Part shown: positions 27,188-36,048 of the stretch, in pieces
How positions within the stretch are numbered: the first letter of the stretch is position 1
Layout: each line of letters opens with the position of its first letter
DNA from: Acidobacteriota bacterium
GTDB taxonomy: Bacteria; Acidobacteriota; Terriglobia; Terriglobales; Acidobacteriaceae
NCBI GenBank assembly: GCA_021799405.1
Contig: JAJZAL010000016.1
Span: forward strand, 1-41,389
Direction of reading: 5' to 3'
DNA: 41,389 nt
Program-made: the position numbers and the translations under genes
The notes under the pieces: model-generated
Told to the model about the DNA's origin: nothing
What the model saw: the letters and a program-made list of their open reading frames with translations, nothing else
The model's database searches: none

Positions 27188-27328
27188 CGCTGAAAAGCCC
27201 CTTTACCTCTGGACGCCGGCAGTTTAGAGAGGTGCCGCTATGTGAGGACTGGCTTATAACCGTGAATCCCTCGGCCTTCCCTTAACTGCCGCGCGTTGTA
27301 GATACTCCAGTCGAATAAGCGTGTCTTG

Positions 27329-30300
27329 TTACCAGTAGATCTTGAGCGCGAATTGCACTTCACGCGGGTCATCCGGTGAATCGACAGTTGAGGAGATTTG
27401 CCCGAAGTTCGTGGTGTTTGAGAAATTCAAAAGTGAAGGATTGGCAAAGTTCGGGGTATTTGTTATGTTGAAAAACTCTGCTCGAAACTCGGAATAAACG
27501 CCTTCGGTAATTCCGATTTGCTTAAAGAACGATAAATCAAGGCTGTGAAAAGGGGGACCGCTCACTTGCGTAGGCCTGCCGCCGAGCGGAGAATAATCTC
27601 CCTGCCCGACTGTCGCCACGACAGCAGGATTAGCGAACGCAGCAGCATTGACAAAATGTGCCACGCTACTGTTTGCATAGGGGCTTTTGCCTGGAGCAAA
27701 CAAGGCGTTGCAGCCCATGCCTGCCGCAGTAGTAATGGAACAGGGAACGGTAAACGGCTGACCATCCTGTACCGTACCGATGAAGTTTGTACTCCATCCA
27801 CCGAGAGTAATCTGCTCAATTCCATGCGCATGGGATGCAAATGTCCGGCCAGCGCCAAAGGGAAAATCATATGTTCCGCTGATGTGGAAGATACGGTGAA
27901 CGTTGAAATCTGCGAGCTCCTTATCAGCCTGAATGCCAAAATTAGGCAGAAACGGCGCGCGATAGCCGCCCGTCGTACCCTCCAATGGATCACGCGCATC
28001 TGTTAACGTCTTCTGCCAGGCAATATCGGTCAGCAGCGTCAGTCCATGAGCCGGCTGCTGCTGCAAAGTCATTTGCCCTGCGTTAAAGCTACTGCTTGCT
28101 CCAGTGAGCGTCAGGTTGTTACCGGAGAGTGCGGTGGTTCTATAAGGCACGTAATGCGCTGCTGTGGCTGTCGGTGGAAGGAGTTCACCTACGGAGTTCA
28201 GATCCAGAACCGTTTCAATATGTCTACCTACATCCCCAACATAGGCTGCAGTAAGCGCCATGGATGGTCTAATCTGATATTCCACGGAAAGATTGTAGCC
28301 CTCAACGTAGGTCGTCTTCTCATTCCTCTGGAAGCCTTTCAGATTGATTCCAGTGGCGTTAACCGCCGAAGGGCTCAGCGCGAGATTGACGAACGTGTTC
28401 TCCAAAAGGCCCAGTGAATTGTCCGGGGATAGTGGCGTTGCTGCATTCGTCGCAGTGCGAGTGACGTCATATTCAATGGGGAAATTCTCCGTTATCAGTG
28501 GGCCGCCACCGATATCTTCAATTCCACCAAAGAAAATTCCGAAGCCGCCTCGAACCACAAGCCTGGGGATCATTTGGTAAGCGAAGCCTACACGCGGTGC
28601 GAAATTCAGATGTTGTATATGCACCAGCGAACCCTGGCTCACTTGTTGCGTGGCGATCCCTTCTGCCGACAGGGCATTTGTAAAACTAGCAGGTAATTCA
28701 CTGTAGACACGTGAAGTCGCCAGGAATGTACCGCCAACGCGACCTGGACCCGGAGCAAAGTTTGCGATATTTCCGTGTTGTTCGTGCATGAAGTCATAAA
28801 GGTCATAGCGCAAGCCAAGATTCAGTGTGAGTTTCGGCGTGACCCTCCAGTCGTCCTGACCATATGCCCCGAAGTATTTGTGCGTAAGCGCGTGTTCTGT
28901 AAATGTTGACATTGATACAGAATTGGCACCTGCGAGATTCGATGTCGATGTAGGATTGAGCAGCATTTGCGCAATGGCAGTCGTATCGTCCGTCTGCCCA
29001 TAAACGGAAGTATATTCTCCGCTGAAGTTGAAAGACCCGCGCGATTGGGGAGGCTGGGTGTAGGGAAAGTAAATGAATTGTTGCTCAATTCCGACCTTGA
29101 TAGTATGCCCACCTTTCACAATCGTGAGGTCATCATTGAGCTGTGGCGTAGTTCCATATTTGTTGGCCGGCATGTAATTGAATGAACCAAACGATGTGAG
29201 CGAACCAACATAGAACTCAGGCAGTCCTCCATTTGTTGGATATTGAGGAACGCCTTGAATTCCGAATTTCCCGGGAATTCCCAGCGTGTTGCCATTGGGT
29301 TGGAGCCATAGTACATGTTCTCTGTTCAAGCCAAGCCGGAGATCGTTGACTAGCCTTGAATTAAAGGTGTGAGTCTCTCCGATGGAGACATTCTGTGCCC
29401 TGTCGTAGTAGTTGCTGAGCGAAGAGGAATTGCCGCCATCTGCGTACCCCTGTTGATAGTCAGTGTAAATTCCAGGATGATTCTGGGTATGCCCGTTGTA
29501 ACTGTATCGGACAAATAGATAGTCCTTTTTGCTGATTACCTGATCGATACGAATGTCGAAGTTATTGAACGTATCCGTGTTCGTTGGAGCAATCACATAG
29601 TTAGCTTCCAAGGTGTTGAAGGTTGGCTGTGGAAGCAGATTGAGCAGGGCTTCTGCATGGGGGTCGATACGGCCTGCAGGAATAATATTTCCAGAAAAGG
29701 GTGTGCGAATGTAGCTGGATCCGTACGGCTTCGTCGTCGCAGGATCGAGGATCGTGCCTAGCGGATAGACATTGCCGGCGGCATCTGGATTGTTGTTGCC
29801 ATGTTGAAGGCTAATGAGGTCACTGAAGTCAGTATAGCCGCTGTTGCGCTCCTGCATCGTAGGCACGGTTCCGGTAAGAGTATTTCCCTGGCTGATGCGA
29901 GTGCCTTCGTAATCGCCAAAGAAAAATGTCCTGTTTCTGCCGTTATAAAGACGAGGAAAGAGCACCGGCCCACCCAGGGTAAAGCCGAACTGATTGCGCC
30001 GGTAGGGCGGCCGCGACTTTCCGGCGTGGTTGAGGAAATAGTCGTTTGCATCCAAGACATCGTTGCGCAGGAACTCCCATGCATCACCGTGCAGCTGATT
30101 GGTTCCCGATTTCACCGTAGCGTTTAGTACAGCGCCAGCCGCTCTTCCGAACTCGGCATCGTAATTGTTCGTCTGAATTTTGAAGTCCGCTAAGCCATCT
30201 ACAGGTGTTTGAATTACGTAGTCCTTGCCGTTCTGTACAGAGACGATGGATGAGTTGTTGTCGATCTCATCCAGGAGATAGTCGTTCTGGGTTGCGCGAA

Positions 30301-30961
30301 CGCCGTTGGCCACAAAGCGGCCATTTCCGTTCTCGCCCCGCGAGCCTCTCTGGGCAAAAGTCACACCTGTTGCAGTCTGTGCGAGGAAGTAGTAGTTTCG
30401 GCCATTGAGCGGTAGGTCATTGATTTGCTGGGTGCCTACGACCTGGCCGACAGAGGCGTTTTCAGTTTGCAGGAGTGGCGCCTGTTCAGCCGATACTTCG
30501 ACAGATTCTTGTGTGGATCCTGGCTGTAACGTTACAGGAATCGAGAGTTGCTGTTGCACATCGACGCGAATATGGGGTTGAATCTGACGCCGAAAGCCCT
30601 GCATCTCAACCGTGATCGTATACACGCCAATCCGAACTGGGGAAAAGCTGAATTCGCCCTGCCGATCGGTATGCATCGAGCGCGTTACCCCCGTATTTTC
30701 ATTGCGTAGAGTGACCAGCGCATCAGGAATAACCGCCCCGGTTGAATCCTGGACTTGCCCCTGGATTGAACCAGTATCCACCTGCGCATACACGAATGCC
30801 CTGCATCCGATAAGAATCGCCAAAAGAGTTAAACCGAAAAGGAAGATTTCTGTTACAGTTCGCTGGCCCGCTCTGTAGCTTGCGGTGCAGAAAGAGGTAC
30901 GTTGCGGCCTTGTCAGACCCTTCGCATGTGTTTTTGGGGCCCCCATTTGAATCGCTTTCAT
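27329..30961 (-). CDS. TonB-dependent outer-membrane receptor, Oar-like with carboxypeptidase-regulatory domain
   Basis: 1210 residues from the ATG at 30961, chosen over one eight codons upstream because a perfect AAAGGAGG ribosome site precedes it. The order is a long basic N-terminal leader with one hydrophobic stretch (about residues 38-58, ending VYAQ), a carboxypeptidase regulatory-like beta domain (GSIQGQVQDSTGAVIPDALV, about 62-150), a plug domain (LPLNGRNYY, about 180 on), and a long beta-barrel with many aromatic strands to the end. This architecture is the acidobacterial Oar-like receptor type used for import or binding of large carbohydrates. Its sulfatase neighbours suggest a sulfated-glycan ligand. 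The coding region is visibly poorer in GC than the housekeeping genes nearby. Confidence 0.93.
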   Translation of the reverse strand: MKAIQMGAPKTHAKGLTRPQRTSFCTASYRAGQRTVTEIFLFGLTLLAILIGCRAFVYAQVDTGSIQGQVQDSTGAVIPDALVTLRNENTGVTRSMHTDRQGEFSFSPVRIGVYTITVEMQGFRRQIQPHIRVDVQQQLSIPVTLQPGSTQESVEVSAEQAPLLQTENASVGQVVGTQQINDLPLNGRNYYFLAQTATGVTFAQRGSRGENGNGRFVANGVRATQNDYLLDEIDNNSSIVSVQNGKDYVIQTPVDGLADFKIQTNNYDAEFGRAAGAVLNATVKSGTNQLHGDAWEFLRNDVLDANDYFLNHAGKSRPPYRRNQFGFTLGGPVLFPRLYNGRNRTFFFGDYEGTRISQGNTLTGTVPTMQERNSGYTDFSDLISLQHGNNNPDAAGNVYPLGTILDPATTKPYGSSYIRTPFSGNIIPAGRIDPHAEALLNLLPQPTFNTLEANYVIAPTNTDTFNNFDIRIDQVISKKDYLFVRYSYNGHTQNHPGIYTDYQQGYADGGNSSSLSNYYDRAQNVSIGETHTFNSRLVNDLRLGLNREHVLWLQPNGNTLGIPGKFGIQGVPQYPTNGGLPEFYVGSLTSFGSFNYMPANKYGTTPQLNDDLTIVKGGHTIKVGIEQQFIYFPYTQPPQSRGSFNFSGEYTSVYGQTDDTTAIAQMLLNPTSTSNLAGANSVSMSTFTEHALTHKYFGAYGQDDWRVTPKLTLNLGLRYDLYDFMHEQHGNIANFAPGPGRVGGTFLATSRVYSELPASFTNALSAEGIATQQVSQGSLVHIQHLNFAPRVGFAYQMIPRLVVRGGFGIFFGGIEDIGGGPLITENFPIEYDVTRTATNAATPLSPDNSLGLLENTFVNLALSPSAVNATGINLKGFQRNEKTTYVEGYNLSVEYQIRPSMALTAAYVGDVGRHIETVLDLNSVGELLPPTATAAHYVPYRTTALSGNNLTLTGASSSFNAGQMTLQQQPAHGLTLLTDIAWQKTLTDARDPLEGTTGGYRAPFLPNFGIQADKELADFNVHRIFHISGTYDFPFGAGRTFASHAHGIEQITLGGWSTNFIGTVQDGQPFTVPCSITTAAGMGCNALFAPGKSPYANSSVAHFVNAAAFANPAVVATVGQGDYSPLGGRPTQVSGPPFHSLDLSFFKQIGITEGVYSEFRAEFFNITNTPNFANPSLLNFSNTTNFGQISSTVDSPDDPREVQFALKIYW

Positions 30962-31419
30962 TTTTGCCTCCTTTTCAATCCTCAAAATTGCTCACATCTC
31001 TAGCGCCTGCCTTCCGTAGGCATCGCCGCCCGGTTTCTCTCTTTTAGCTCCGCCGAAGCATCACAATTGAGAGAACAACGACAGGCTGGTTATGCGGATT
31101 TTTCGCACGGGCCAATACATGGGCATTTTGTGGCTGGCCAACCCCGCCAAATCTGGGCTGAATACTCTGCCGCGGTTGCACGCATTGTCAAGTTATGGCC
31201 GGCGAATAACTGTTTTATTGCTTTGGAATTATATAAAGCGCTTTATTTCATATAGATATGATGATATCCCGCCTGTTTTTTTGCGTGTATGTTACGCGAT
31301 GTTATCTGGGATTCTTACGGTGAGGTGCCCGCTCCGTTCATCTTTTATCAGCGATTGACAGGGTGTCTTTGGTCGTTTATCGTCGGTTGCTGAAGTGAAG
31401 TGCAGGTTCCCTTGCGCGC
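30962..31419. other. Divergent regulatory region between receptor and regulator
   Basis: 458 bases with no convincing gene. It contains AT-rich stretches (notably about 31200-31330) and separates the TonB receptor (minus) from the regulator (plus), so promoters for both should lie here. I see no clear -10/-35 pair and no strong operator palindrome. Confidence 0.6.
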
Positions 31420-32718
31420 TTGAAGACATCAAGCCTTCGTGCTACGTCAACCGTGCGGGGGGCTGGTAAGGTGAGCGTGGAGCGGACTTCGAGACAATCC
31501 GGAGACGGACAAGGCTGGCAGAGCGCAGCTCTTGCTTCTTCCGCTCAGGACTCCGGTCCAGAACCCTCCGCCTTTGGTGCAAGGGCGTCACTGTACCCAT
31601 CCCCTGAGCTTTTCAAGAACCGTATCCAGGACCATCTCGAATATATCTGCAGGAGCCGCTTCTTTGAGTCCAGTAAGCGCTGTCAGCAATTCCTCCGCTA
31701 TATAGTCAAAGAAACGATCGAAGGGCGCGGTGACTCCATCAAGGAGCGAAATATTGCCCACGAAGTGTTCGGAAAGGGGCTTGATTTCGAACCAGGGGAA
31801 GATTCCCTCGTGCGCGTCAAGGCGCGCGAACTGCGCAAGCGGCTTTCAGAGTTCTACGAGGCTACGCCCCCCAAAGATCTCTATATTGAGCTCCCGCTCG
31901 GAGGTTATGTTCCTCGGATCTACGACCCTTCCCGTCCGGCGACTCCAGTCCATCCACAACCGGAAAGTGCACGCGAAGCACCGCCATCATTCGCGCGCCG
32001 CAAGTTGCTTTGGATGCTTGGCGGGTGTGTAGGCTTGCTGGGGGCTGCATCTGCTTGGGATCTGTTAGAACATCGTCGTTCGCCGCTGGACCGCCTTTGG
32101 CAACCAGTCTTTGCCACAAAGACGCCTCTTGTAATCTTTATGCCGATCTTGGCAGACAGGGTGAACGGCAAGCTTTCGGACAGAGTTGGTATCGGTCCCA
32201 CTGCGGCCTTACGCCAGGCTGCGGACTTCCTTGATGTGCACAAATATCCCTACCACTTGCGTTTTGGCGCCAACCTGACCTTTGCTCAACTACGTGAGCA
32301 ACCCAGTCTGCTACTTGGTGGATTCTCGTCCATCTGGGCCCAGCTCATGACCCGCAATCTGCGCTTCTCGCTATCTGGGAATGAAGAGTTCAGCAATCAG
32401 GCGATTATCGATACGCAAACAAAGCAGACTTGGCGTCCAATCAATCCCACAATGGAAGGATACGCCGATGAGGACTACGGCATTCTTTGCAGGCTTTTTG
32501 ACAAGGATAGTGGACAAATCGCGATGATTGCCGCTGGGATTACGACCTTCGGCACGGAAGGGGCTGCTTCTGTCTTCTTCAATCCAGTTTCGTTTGGCGA
32601 ACTCGTCAAACAAGCACCGCAGGGTTGGGAAAATAAGAACTTTGAGGCCGTAATTCGCGTTTCGGTGATCGAAACAACACCATCCTTCCCTCAATTGGTT
32701 GCATCGTACTTCTGGTAA
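31420..32718 (+). CDS. Membrane-anchored putative regulator of acidobacterial type
   Basis: 432 residues if the TTG at 31420 is used; GTGs at 31453, 31471 and 31477 are alternatives and the true start is unclear. A compact N-terminal domain (about residues 62-168) has the pattern FFESSKRCQQFLRYIVKETI, IKERNIAHEVFGK and SLVRVKARELRKRLSEFYE. It is a predicted helical DNA-binding-like domain often seen in Acidobacteria and Planctomycetes with sensory tails. One membrane helix follows (about 196-214), then an extracytoplasmic domain of about 215 residues with no family I can name. The layout resembles CadC/ToxR-like one-component regulators. Divergent placement to the TonB receptor suggests it controls the sulfatase/receptor block; this is inference. 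Confidence 0.7.
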   Translation: MKTSSLRATSTVRGAGKVSVERTSRQSGDGQGWQSAALASSAQDSGPEPSAFGARASLYPSPELFKNRIQDHLEYICRSRFFESSKRCQQFLRYIVKETIEGRGDSIKERNIAHEVFGKGLDFEPGEDSLVRVKARELRKRLSEFYEATPPKDLYIELPLGGYVPRIYDPSRPATPVHPQPESAREAPPSFARRKLLWMLGGCVGLLGAASAWDLLEHRRSPLDRLWQPVFATKTPLVIFMPILADRVNGKLSDRVGIGPTAALRQAADFLDVHKYPYHLRFGANLTFAQLREQPSLLLGGFSSIWAQLMTRNLRFSLSGNEEFSNQAIIDTQTKQTWRPINPTMEGYADEDYGILCRLFDKDSGQIAMIAAGITTFGTEGAASVFFNPVSFGELVKQAPQGWENKNFEAVIRVSVIETTPSFPQLVASYFW

Positions 32719-32745
32719 ACCCCTCGTGTGATCTAAGCCAGAATA

Positions 32746-33112
32746 GTCCTGGAGGATCAGCTAGAAAAGCCGCTGGAATACACCAACTTGTTCCGCGGAG
32801 CGATGTCGTCTCGTCTGGCAGATATTTCAGAGGTTTCAGAAAAGAAGAAGGCTCGAACGCCGGGATTCGTGGAATTGGTTGCGCCTTATGCGGCGGCTGG
32901 AGCGGAGTGCGTGATCGATAGTACTCCCATCGAAGACAGACTCTCGAAGCTGCAGCCGCTAAAACTGGAGCAGGTGCGGCACACCACGCAGGAGCCGCCG
33001 CTCAACATCCTGATGGAGCCGCATCGCTATCTTGGTGATGAACAGCCCGTTGGCAAACACCTGAAGTACATGGTGTGGACGCAGAATCGCCCGGTGGCAT
33101 TCCTGGCTGCAG
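32746..33112 (+). pseudogene. Truncated DUF4338 (DruA-like) protein remnant
   Basis: An open plus-strand frame whose second half (from about 32905) reads IDSTPIEDRLSKLQPL, EVRH-type linker, then HRYLGDEQPVGKHLKYMVW and RPVAFLA. This is the N-terminal part of DUF4338, the family that includes DruA of the Druantia defence system and many transposon-associated proteins. Homology stops at about 33105, and from 33117 the opposite strand is occupied by the end of another gene, so the catalytic C-terminal half is missing. The first 50 codons do not match the family as I know it. It marks the right edge of the accessory block. It is probably a fragment, not a functional defence gene. Confidence 0.65.
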
Positions 33113-33116
33113 ACGT

Positions 33117-34172
33117 TCAGGGTTGCTTCGCGCTCGACTGCTCCAGCGCGCGTTTGCGCGCCACCAGCGTCTTCACCGTTTGCCGCAGCGCCTCAGCCGC
33201 CTTCAGCGATTGCTCCTGGTTCTTCTCAATGACCGCCATGCGGTCCAGGCTCACCGCCTGCTTGTAGACCGTATATGCCGCATCCGTTAGATCGCGAAAG
33301 GGTCCCATGGCATCTTCCAGAGGCTTGTTCACTGCCATCTCCATGTCCAGAACTTCTTCTTGGGAAAATCGCGGATCGGCCACCGGTTTGTGCAGGTCTT
33401 CGATCTTCTCTCGCAGCGTCTCCAACTTCCCTGCGGCCTCGACGTCCGTTTTCGCTCGCTCGAGTGATTCGCTTTCTTCGATCAACTCCTTCAAGACAGC
33501 GTGGGGAACCAGGTCTGCACCGTTCAGGCGATTCAGCACAGCATTGAGCGCCTCACTGCGCTGCAGTTGATTCAGTTGCGTAAGGTCTTCTACGTCTTCA
33601 CCAGCCAGGTCGAGCAGCAGAGCAATTCCCAATCGCTCGGCGTCATTGGAAGCCTCTTCACTCGACTCGGTCCATTCTTCCAGTTGTTGTTCGCTCTCCT
33701 CGTTCTGCCCCTTCAGCCGCTCTAGCGCCTTCTCTGCATCGGCGAGCTTGCGATCCACCTCGGCCAGCTCCTTTTGGCGCGCAGTTAACACCTGCACAAC
33801 AGTTGCGCTGGAGGCGGAGGAAGCAAATGCGCGAATGCGGGCCAAAAGCGCGTTGTGATTGGCCATAAGTGATGAATAACGAGTCGTGCAACTTTGGATG
33901 AGCGCCGTATTCCTTGTGTCAATGCTGCCGCATTGGGCATTGAATGACGCCGCCTCGGTGTTGAAAGCAGAAACATCAGCAAGCAATTTCTTGTACTCGG
34001 TGTCAATCGCGGGATCAGCCCGACGGACGTAGGCCGGCACGTTAGCGACTGGCGGCAAGGGTTTGTCCTCATCAGCGGATTGCGCTCTGAGAATGGGGGG
34101 CAGCGTACCAAATCCGAGGCAGAGCAGTGCGTACAATGTGAGGCGAAACGGATGAGCGGGGGGATGCGTCAT
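33117..34172 (-). CDS. Exported coiled-coil protein of unknown function
   Basis: 351 residues with a signal peptide (LTLYALLCLGFGTLPPILRAQ). The mature part is mostly alpha-helical and charged: a heptad-rich coiled coil at about 125-180 (KELAEVDRKLADAEKALERLK) and another at about 235-275. No enzyme motif is seen. Its ATG overlaps the stop of the ankyrin gene by four bases (ATGA), so it is the last gene of a three-gene unit. No known family is recognised. Its 3' end lies next to the DUF4338 fragment on the other strand. Confidence 0.8.
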   Translation of the reverse strand: MTHPPAHPFRLTLYALLCLGFGTLPPILRAQSADEDKPLPPVANVPAYVRRADPAIDTEYKKLLADVSAFNTEAASFNAQCGSIDTRNTALIQSCTTRYSSLMANHNALLARIRAFASSASSATVVQVLTARQKELAEVDRKLADAEKALERLKGQNEESEQQLEEWTESSEEASNDAERLGIALLLDLAGEDVEDLTQLNQLQRSEALNAVLNRLNGADLVPHAVLKELIEESESLERAKTDVEAAGKLETLREKIEDLHKPVADPRFSQEEVLDMEMAVNKPLEDAMGPFRDLTDAAYTVYKQAVSLDRMAVIEKNQEQSLKAAEALRQTVKTLVARKRALEQSSAKQP

Positions 34173-36040
34173 GGCTTGGATTGAGCTTTGCGGTTGGAGT
34201 AGTCAATAAAGATGTTGCGGATCGCGCCATGCTTATCGAGTCCGGCATTGTAGCCCATGGCTGCAAAGTGTATGGCGCGGTTGTAGCTTCCGGTCAAAAG
34301 GTAGAGACGAACGAGATCGAGGTAATATTGCGATACCCACGGAGAAAGACGCGATGCATGCTCGTAGGTAGCAGCAACGGGCAGCAGATCGCCGCGGGAA
34401 TGTGCCCGCGCGTAAGCCGCTTCGGCCTGCCCCACGAGCTCAGCGGATTCGGGAGTAGGCGGCAGCCCCCCCATGCCGTCTGCAAGAAACGCAAGAAAGA
34501 TACGTAGCTCGATCGAGTCGGGATCGGCGGCATACCGCTCAAGGGCTGCACGGAAGAGCAGGATCCGATCCGCCTGCAGGGCGCCGGGCCGTTGCCGGTC
34601 GCTGACCAGGCGCTTCTGTGCAGAGTCAAGGAAGCCTGTGGTGATAAGGCGTTGCTTCATGGCATGTACAAGCAGCGCGCGCGCCCGAAGGTAGTCGGGG
34701 TCTGACTTATCGTTGGCGTAGCGCTTGTCAAGGATAGCAAGCGCGTCTGGTCCTTTACGGTCATCACCGCCCAGTTCAAGCGGGTCTACTCCGTAGGTAA
34801 GTAGTACGGGAAAAACATCTGCTGGATTTTCACTCTTTTCCGCTGCCAGACGCAGCAGATAGCCATCGCGCAAGGGGTCAGCATCGGTGTAGAGACTGGC
34901 GGTGAAGCGCTCGGCGCCCGCATCGATGAGCGCCTGTAATCCCTCATCGACACCCCAGGTAGTAGCGGCGTACAAGCCCGGACCGAGGTCGATACCCAAA
35001 TCGACGAGCGCGGCGAGAGCCGGCGCATTCCAACAATCTGGAAATGCTGCGACAGGATTGCTGGCACCATCATCCCCGTCCTGGGGCTGCCAGGTAAAGT
35101 CGCCTCCGAGCGCGGCCATTTCCCGAATGCGATTTCCAGAAGTGTCACAGGCAGAGTAAAGAACAGGATAGCGGCTCCCAATAAAGAGCGCATATGACTT
35201 CATGCTGGCGCCATAGTGCACCAGCAAAGGAGCTAGCGAAGGATTGGGATTCGATAATGCCATTGAGAGCGGAGTATCGTGATCCTCATTAAAGACGCGA
35301 TTCGGATCGGCGTGAGCAGCAAGCAGCATGGCAAGAAGCTCGGCGCTCTGTGGTGTGGCGGAGCTCGAGTTAACGGCAAATTCGACAGGAGATTCGACGA
35401 GAGGATGCGGTGGGTCCGGACTTGCCCCGCTGGCCAGCAGCAATTGCACAGCCTGGATGGGGACAGATTTATCCATGTCGAACTGATGGACTAATGCGTC
35501 CTCCAGCGGGGCCATGCCCTTGTTCGTGGCATGGTTGGGGTCAGCATGGTGAGCTAGCAAAAGGGAGATGAGCTGGGTATGACGCGGGGCCTGGCAGGCG
35601 ATCAGGAGCGGTGTCCATCCGTCGGCGGTGACAGGATCGACCGCTGCGCCGTGGTCGAGCATCGCGACGATGAGTTGGAGCCAATCATGGTCGTCGCTGG
35701 CCTGCCGCGCCCGATTTACGGCCAAGGCAAGTGCGGACCAGTCGCCTGACCAGGTGTTGACCTGCGCATTGCCTTGCACAAGAAGAAGCGCAGCCCGGAT
35801 GTGTTGGTTGTCGATAGCGAAGATGAGAGGTGCGAGGTGGCTTTCCGGGTCTGGCGTGTTGGGGTCGCAACCGGCGCGCAGCATCCCGGCGATGGTAGCG
35901 TCGTCGCCATTATATGCGGCGATCGCGAACTGATTCTGAAGCATGGAGCAAGGATCGTTGATATTCTGCGCGCGCAGCAGGGCGGGCAGGATGCCGAGAA
36001 GCAGGGCGCGAGAGAGGCAACGGAGCGTGTGCGAGCGCAT
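34169..36040 (-). CDS. Exported ankyrin-repeat protein
   Basis: 623 residues with a signal peptide (LSRALLLGILPALLRAQ). Residues about 35-300 carry some six to eight ankyrin repeats of the form GxTPLxxA...LLxxGAdpN, for example DGWTPLLIACQAP, LLLAHHADPNHATNKGMAPLEDAL and LLLASGASPDPP. Weaker repeats continue to about 430. The C-terminal part (about 550-610) looks like helical TPR-type repeats. Ankyrin and TPR modules bind other proteins; in the periplasm they would act as a scaffold. It starts eight bases after the upstream gene and overlaps the next one by four bases, so the operon is tightly coupled. The partner and role are unknown. Confidence 0.85.
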   Translation of the reverse strand: MRSHTLRCLSRALLLGILPALLRAQNINDPCSMLQNQFAIAAYNGDDATIAGMLRAGCDPNTPDPESHLAPLIFAIDNQHIRAALLLVQGNAQVNTWSGDWSALALAVNRARQASDDHDWLQLIVAMLDHGAAVDPVTADGWTPLLIACQAPRHTQLISLLLAHHADPNHATNKGMAPLEDALVHQFDMDKSVPIQAVQLLLASGASPDPPHPLVESPVEFAVNSSSATPQSAELLAMLLAAHADPNRVFNEDHDTPLSMALSNPNPSLAPLLVHYGASMKSYALFIGSRYPVLYSACDTSGNRIREMAALGGDFTWQPQDGDDGASNPVAAFPDCWNAPALAALVDLGIDLGPGLYAATTWGVDEGLQALIDAGAERFTASLYTDADPLRDGYLLRLAAEKSENPADVFPVLLTYGVDPLELGGDDRKGPDALAILDKRYANDKSDPDYLRARALLVHAMKQRLITTGFLDSAQKRLVSDRQRPGALQADRILLFRAALERYAADPDSIELRIFLAFLADGMGGLPPTPESAELVGQAEAAYARAHSRGDLLPVAATYEHASRLSPWVSQYYLDLVRLYLLTGSYNRAIHFAAMGYNAGLDKHGAIRNIFIDYSNRKAQSKP

Positions 36041-36048
36041 AGGCGGCG

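Noticed and set aside
32746..33267. Functional Druantia-type defence gene
   Set aside because: Only the first half of DUF4338 is present and no druB-E partners are in the window; the frame past 33112 is antisense to another gene.
34169..36040. Ankyrin protein as a secreted host-directed effector
   Set aside because: It has an ordinary signal peptide, tight operon links to two other exported proteins, and no secretion-system gene in the window; an envelope role is simpler.
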